The position numbers and the translations under genes are program-made. From Leptospiraceae bacterium (GTDB taxonomy: Bacteria; Spirochaetota; Leptospiria; Turneriellales; Turneriellaceae): 64,000 nucleotides of DNA. The DNA is taken from contig JAGRNJ010000003.1 of NCBI GenBank assembly GCA_020440825.1, forward strand, positions 1-64,000, read 5' to 3'. Of the stretch, positions 59,946-64,000 are shown one piece after another. The notes under the pieces were generated by a model, which did not search any database, had not been told where the DNA came from, and was given only the letters and a program-made list of their open reading frames with translations. The number at the start of each line of letters is the position of its first letter. Positions within the stretch are counted from its first letter, which is position 1.

Positions 59946-59960
59946 GTTTTTGTACAGCGA

Positions 59961-61868
59961 CTAAGCGTACATGCTTTTGATTAGACTGTCATATTTATCT
60001 GTGACAACATGACGCTTGATCTTCAGAGTATTGTTCAGTTCATCACCCTGCTCAAAAGGCTTTTCGAGCAGTCTGAATACAGTTACTCGCTCAAAACTTT
60101 TGAAGCCGGTATCTGCAGAAACCAGTCTTGAGATTTCCTTTTTGAATAAATCATTCACCTTGGGATCTTTGATCCAGTCTGCAAGAGAATCACCGGGAAT
60201 ACCATTGCTGCCTACCCAGGTTTTCAATTCTTCCTGGTTCGGAACAATCAGAGCACCAATTGTCTTCTGGTCCTGGCCAACACACATTACATGGTCAACA
60301 AAGGCAGATTCTTTGATTTTCTCTTCAATAGGGGTTGGTTCGACATTTTCACCACCTACCAGTACGATTGTGTCTTTAGAACGGCCAACAATAGATACCT
60401 CGCCCGAATTGGTAAACATGACAAGGTCACCTGTATTGAACCAGCCATCATTGGTTAGAACTTCATCTGTTTTTTTCTGGTTTTTATAGTAGCCTTTCAT
60501 TACCTGTGGCCCACGAACGTGCAGCGTACCTTTTGCACCGCGTACATCCGTCACATCTTTTCCTTCCAGGTCAATCAGCTTGGCTTCGGTCTGTTCAACC
60601 AGCGGACCTACCGTCCCGGGTATCACACGTCCCGGTAAGCGAACCGAGAGTACAGGACAGGTTTCTGTAAGACCATAGCCTTCCAGAATTTTGATGCCAA
60701 TTGCTGCAAAAAAGTCATCAATATAACCGGGCAATGCTCCGCCGCCTGATATCGAACCCTTCATTTTGCCGCCAGTGGCAGCCAGTACCTTTTTAAATAC
60801 CAGAATGTCTCCCAGCTTTTTCGGTAAGAACAGAAGAATAACAAACAATAACCCTTTAATGCTTGAGAAAAATGCAACCAGTGGGTTTCTTGGGGTAAAG
60901 ACCCGCAACTTACCACTCATCAGATTTTTGTTGTGGCGAAAGGCCAGTGAAATCTTTTTGAAAAAATTAAAAATTCCCTCTTTGCCAGATTTTTTAACAA
61001 CACCAATAATTTTATTGTATACACCTTCCCAGATTCTGGGTACAGCAGGTACATAAGTAGGCTGAATTTTGCGCATATCTTCGCCAATGTGCTTGATGTC
61101 GGTGTAAGTGATGCTGGTACCCGAAGCAAAGAACAGGTATTCTGCAATACGCCCGAAAATATGCCATGGGGGCAGAAGGGTTAAACCGCGGTCATCGGGA
61201 CCGACATCCACCAGCTTCGGCAGAACATTTAACTGGTGAGCAAAGTTCGAGTGAGAAAGCATCACCCCTTTTGGTTCGCCGGTTGTTCCCGAAGTGTACA
61301 CAATCGTAGCCAGATCATCTGATTCAATCGCAGGACCTCGTTTATCAAACTCTGCTGATTCAGACGCATTTGAGGTAATCAGCTGACGACCCTTTTCAAT
61401 AATTTCTGTCATTGTAAAAACATTAGAATGGGCACTTGATTTCTGATCATTCAGTACAATGTATGTTTTTACCTGTTGTTTGTATTTTGAGAGACCCTTC
61501 TCAATTTTTTCGATTTGTGCAGCATTGTGAACCAGTACAATTTCACAGCCTGAGTGATCGACGATATAAGCGATTTCATCGCCAGTTGAGTCGGTTCCTC
61601 GCGGAACATCTACCCCTGCAATAAACTGGATTGCTAAATCAGATATAAGCCAATAATGGGAAACATCTGCAATCAATGCAATATGGGCTTTTGGTTTCAC
61701 GCCCAAATGTATCAAGCCGACGCCGAAAGCTTTGACGACTTCGTGTAATTCAGAATAAGTTTTTGTATGAAAATCTTCACCGCTCAACCGGTAGCGTACT
61801 GCCAATCGATCAGGAAATAGTGTGAACGTGCTTTGAAACGCGTCATAAAGTGTTTTGTATTTTGCCAT
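59961..61868 (-). CDS. Long-chain acyl-CoA synthetase (FadD15-like)
   Basis: 635 residues from the ATG at 61868, preceded by GGGGGAAC; the frame is open to 61961 without such a signal. The AMP-binding motif IVYTSGTTGEPKGVMLSHSN, GYGLTETCPVLSV and NTGDLVMFTNSGEVSIVGRSKDTIVL are intact, and the last Lys region (KIKRHVVTDKY) is present. It activates fatty acids as acyl-CoA. The insertion RIWEGVYNKIIGVVKKSG is as in the long-chain FadD15 group. It lies divergent from feoA and upstream of the CHAT operon with a terminator between them. Confidence 0.93.
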   Translation of the reverse strand: MAKYKTLYDAFQSTFTLFPDRLAVRYRLSGEDFHTKTYSELHEVVKAFGVGLIHLGVKPKAHIALIADVSHYWLISDLAIQFIAGVDVPRGTDSTGDEIAYIVDHSGCEIVLVHNAAQIEKIEKGLSKYKQQVKTYIVLNDQKSSAHSNVFTMTEIIEKGRQLITSNASESAEFDKRGPAIESDDLATIVYTSGTTGEPKGVMLSHSNFAHQLNVLPKLVDVGPDDRGLTLLPPWHIFGRIAEYLFFASGTSITYTDIKHIGEDMRKIQPTYVPAVPRIWEGVYNKIIGVVKKSGKEGIFNFFKKISLAFRHNKNLMSGKLRVFTPRNPLVAFFSSIKGLLFVILLFLPKKLGDILVFKKVLAATGGKMKGSISGGGALPGYIDDFFAAIGIKILEGYGLTETCPVLSVRLPGRVIPGTVGPLVEQTEAKLIDLEGKDVTDVRGAKGTLHVRGPQVMKGYYKNQKKTDEVLTNDGWFNTGDLVMFTNSGEVSIVGRSKDTIVLVGGENVEPTPIEEKIKESAFVDHVMCVGQDQKTIGALIVPNQEELKTWVGSNGIPGDSLADWIKDPKVNDLFKKEISRLVSADTGFKSFERVTVFRLLEKPFEQGDELNNTLKIKRHVVTDKYDSLIKSMYA

Positions 61869-62154
61869 AGTTCCCCCAGAGTTCTTGTATGGAAATGTCT
61901 GAAAAACGAACCTTTCAGATTTAACCGAATTCCTCGTGGTATGTGAAACCAATCCGGTCAAGTAAAAAAAAGAAAACGTCGTCTTATCGACTGAAACTCG
62001 AAATGATTCGATTTATCGCCTGAATTCTGGTCGAATGCAACGAGCATATATAGATTCGAACTATGGAAGCTGTGGTCGTGATGGTTATGTGTTTTTTTTC
62101 AGGCACCTTTCTTCTTTACCGCGCATACTCCCATCGCAGAACGGCTTGCATCCG

Positions 62155-62418
62155 ATGCCAAACTCTCGACAAGAAACCCTGACTCTCGACCAGCTTCAAC
62201 CTGCGCAGATTGGCGTGATCGTCGATCTCGACTCTGACAATACCCACTTAAAATACCGGCTGCAATCGATTGGCTTTATTCCCGGTGAAACCCTGCAGAT
62301 GCTTCGAACCTCACCATTTGGTGACCCGATTGAAGTCGAAATCATGGGTACCCGTTTCTGCTTAAGAAAATCAAGTGCCAGACACATTAGGGTAAGGCGG
62401 ATGAACGACGATGCCTGA
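62155..62418 (+). CDS. feoA: FeoA ferrous iron transport accessory protein
   Basis: 87 residues from the ATG at 62155 (an upstream open frame from 62035 has no ribosome-binding site and an unlike head). The SH3-like FeoA fold is visible: IGVIVDLDSDN, YRLQSIGFIPGETLQMLRTSPFGDPIEVEIMGTRFCLRKSSARHIRVR. It supports the FeoB iron permease. It overlaps feoB by 8 bp, so the genes are co-translated. I see no convincing Fur box in the 286 bp to the divergent gene, which does not exclude iron control. Confidence 0.9.
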   Translation: MPNSRQETLTLDQLQPAQIGVIVDLDSDNTHLKYRLQSIGFIPGETLQMLRTSPFGDPIEVEIMGTRFCLRKSSARHIRVRRMNDDA

Positions 62419-64000
62419 TGTTTTGCGACTGGCATTGGTTGGGAACCCGAATACGGGTAAATCGAGTCTGTTCAACTCATTGAGCGGCTCATCTCAAAAA
62501 GTCGGCAATTACCCCGGGGTCACGGTTGAAAAGAAAACCGGATTCCTCACCCAGAAAGATATTACCATTGAGTTAGTCGACCTGCCGGGCCTGTATTCTT
62601 TGAATGCTTCTTCACCCGATGAGCAGATCTCTGTAGATTCTATCACCGGTAAATTAAAATCAGAAGAAAAACCAAATGCTGTTCTTTTCATACTCGATGC
62701 TGCCCATGTGAAACGCAACCTGTATCTGTTTTCCCAAATTGCAGCCTTGAAAATACCGCTCATAATGGCTGTGACGATGAGCGATCTGCAGGCTGAATCT
62801 GGTACCAGCCTCAATCTCGAAATCTTGCGCCGCAAATTAACAATTCCCGTACTGGAAGTTGATCCGCGTAATCTGGCCAATGTTGAAAACCTGAAACAAA
62901 AGATCTTTAAACAAGAATGGCAAATTCCCGACATAGTTAAACTGCCATCCGCAGAGGCAGATGCAGTCGATCGTTATTCCTGGGCAGATAAGATTCTCAA
63001 GAACTGCCTCAGTAGAACCCCTATTGTGAGAAATCGCTGGCAGCAGAAACTCGATATTTTTTTCACCAACAAGATCACCGGGCCGCTTGCCTTCCTGGGT
63101 ATCATGTTTGCTGTTTTTCAGTCAATTTATACGTGGGCAGAACCTCTCATGGACGGTATTGACCAGATTTTTATAAACCTGGGTGCATACACAAACAGTT
63201 TTTTAAGCGGGTACCCCATGCTCGCCTCGCTATTGGCAGATGGAATCATAGGCGGGGTTGGCTTTGCTCTGGTATTTATTCCACAAATCGCAATACTCTT
63301 TTTATTTATATCAATACTCGAAGAAAGCGGCTACCTCTCACGAGCTGCCTTCATTATGGACCGCGCTCTCGGCTGGAGCGGGCTTTCGGGCAGATCATTT
63401 GTACCCATGCTCTCGAGTTTCGCCTGTGCAATTCCCGGCATTATGGCGGCGAGGGTCATCCCGGATGAAAAATCAAGACTCTCAACAATTTTTATCGCAC
63501 CCTTTATGTCCTGCTCGGCCAGGTTACCAGTCTATGTTCTAATGATCGGTGCAGTGCTGGCGCCGATTGTCGGGAATTTCTATGCCGCACTGATTTTACT
63601 TGGCATGCATTTTCTGGGAATTGTATACGCTCTGCCCACTGCCTTTATTCTCAATCGCGGTGTTTTAAAAACAGATGAATCTGTGTTCCTCCTTGAAATG
63701 CCAAAATACCGTATGCCAATCTGGCGCAATGTTTATTTTCGGGTTCGAACCTCGGTATGGAAGTTTGTGAAAACTGCGGGAAGTGTAATACTTGCCTTCT
63801 CAATTCTTATCTGGGCGGCAAGTTACTTTCCGCGTAGCGATGCACTGGTGCAAAAATATACATTGCAGGTAACAGAACAACTGCAGAAAAAAGAAACGAC
63901 CCCAAATACAATGAGTTCAGATGCCGTTGAGCGAGGGGTCAGTGCCATGCTGCTCGAAAACAGTTATCTCGGTACTTTCGGCAAAATGGTAGAACCGGTG
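62411..64000 (+). CDS. feoB: FeoB ferrous iron transporter, C-terminus beyond window
   Basis: The frame is open from the ATG at 62411 to the last base (530 codons), so the gene continues past the window. The G domain shows GNPNTGKSSLFN (G1), VGNYPGVTVEKK (switch I), DLPGLYSLN (G3) and MAVTMSDL where FeoB usually has N-x-x-D (G4). Gate helices follow: GVGFALVFIPQIAILFLFISILEESGYLSRAAFIMDR and SGRSFVPMLSSFACAIPGIMAARVI, typical FeoB core motifs. It takes up Fe2+ across the inner membrane. The Thr in place of the G4 Asn is noteworthy. The last visible residues are KMVEPV. Confidence 0.95.
   Translation, partial: MPDVLRLALVGNPNTGKSSLFNSLSGSSQKVGNYPGVTVEKKTGFLTQKDITIELVDLPGLYSLNASSPDEQISVDSITGKLKSEEKPNAVLFILDAAHVKRNLYLFSQIAALKIPLIMAVTMSDLQAESGTSLNLEILRRKLTIPVLEVDPRNLANVENLKQKIFKQEWQIPDIVKLPSAEADAVDRYSWADKILKNCLSRTPIVRNRWQQKLDIFFTNKITGPLAFLGIMFAVFQSIYTWAEPLMDGIDQIFINLGAYTNSFLSGYPMLASLLADGIIGGVGFALVFIPQIAILFLFISILEESGYLSRAAFIMDRALGWSGLSGRSFVPMLSSFACAIPGIMAARVIPDEKSRLSTIFIAPFMSCSARLPVYVLMIGAVLAPIVGNFYAALILLGMHFLGIVYALPTAFILNRGVLKTDESVFLLEMPKYRMPIWRNVYFRVRTSVWKFVKTAGSVILAFSILIWAASYFPRSDALVQKYTLQVTEQLQKKETTPNTMSSDAVERGVSAMLLENSYLGTFGKMVEPV

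Noticed and set aside
61869-62154. Fur box upstream of feoA
   Set aside because: An imperfect dyad near CGAAATGATTCGATTTATCG is present but does not match the 19-bp Fur consensus convincingly.
1-64000. CRISPR array, rRNA or tRNA genes, insertion sequences
   Set aside because: No regularly spaced repeat, no tRNA cloverleaf and no transposase frame was seen. Small RNAs cannot be excluded by eye.

Overview
The window looks like chromosomal DNA of a spirochaete, most probably of the Leptospirales (Leptospira/Turneriella/Leptonema-like, possibly an uncultured relative). The strongest marker is a tandem pair of FlaB-type periplasmic flagellins. Supporting features are a CarD regulator, a bactofilin, LysM-FecR and SH3-M23 envelope proteins, several signal-peptide beta-barrel proteins, a eukaryotic-type UTP-glucose-1-phosphate uridylyltransferase and a FeoAB iron transporter. 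Genus and species cannot be fixed from sequence alone. I see no rRNA or tRNA genes, no CRISPR array and no transposase.

Layout. Positions 1-7300 are accessory: an A/T-rich MBOAT acyltransferase/SGNH pair, a small membrane-protein gene, a 220-bp nested inverted repeat beside a tyrosine recombinase, a VapBC-type and a HigBA-type toxin-antitoxin pair, and a dihydroorotase between them. Positions 7300-17100 hold a KefFC potassium-efflux pair, the UDP-glucose enzyme, two outer-membrane proteins, a UbiE-like methyltransferase, small membrane proteins, a third toxin-antitoxin pair whose toxin has a substituted active-site position, and an alpha/beta hydrolase. Positions 17100-19900 carry the two flaB genes with structured leaders. 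Positions 20000-27100 carry an NhaC antiporter, an OMP, gamma-glutamyltransferase, an ArsS/AhpD-like arsenosugar pair and an ECF sigma/NrsF anti-sigma pair. Positions 27000-38300 are an envelope and signalling block: NeuB, LysM-M23 peptidase and bactofilin on one strand; LysM-FecR, an Ig-like protein and a histidine-kinase-like protein lacking the phospho-acceptor His on the other; then a degenerate EAL protein, a NarL response regulator and a multi-PAS sensor kinase. Positions 38300-51400 carry UbiB, Fe-SOD, a methyltransferase and FAD oxidoreductase, a DUF2339-DUF3999-SH3/M23 operon, a Baeyer-Villiger-type monooxygenase, a holin-like membrane protein, a phasin-like coiled coil and a GNAT protein. 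Positions 51800-54100 are CarD, PIN/TRAM and IspD. Positions 54100-59700 are one tightly overlapping operon (CHAT protease, ABC-F ATPase, ketopantoate-reductase-like protein, MBL hydrolase). The window ends with an acyl-CoA synthetase and feoAB, with feoB cut by the window edge.

Two themes recur. First, several genes (vapB, higB, the DUF2339 gene and the OMP at 21652) have a promoter-like -35/-10 pair only 5-6 nt before the start codon and no Shine-Dalgarno sequence, which suggests leaderless transcripts. Second, regulatory proteins have lost catalytic residues (kinase His to Asn, several EAL residues, a VapC Asp to Asn), pointing to a non-enzymatic signalling layer. The most interesting candidates for new biology are the CHAT/ABC-F operon, the LysM-FecR/Ig/pseudokinase operon next to the degenerate EAL protein, and the nested inverted repeat beside the recombinase.
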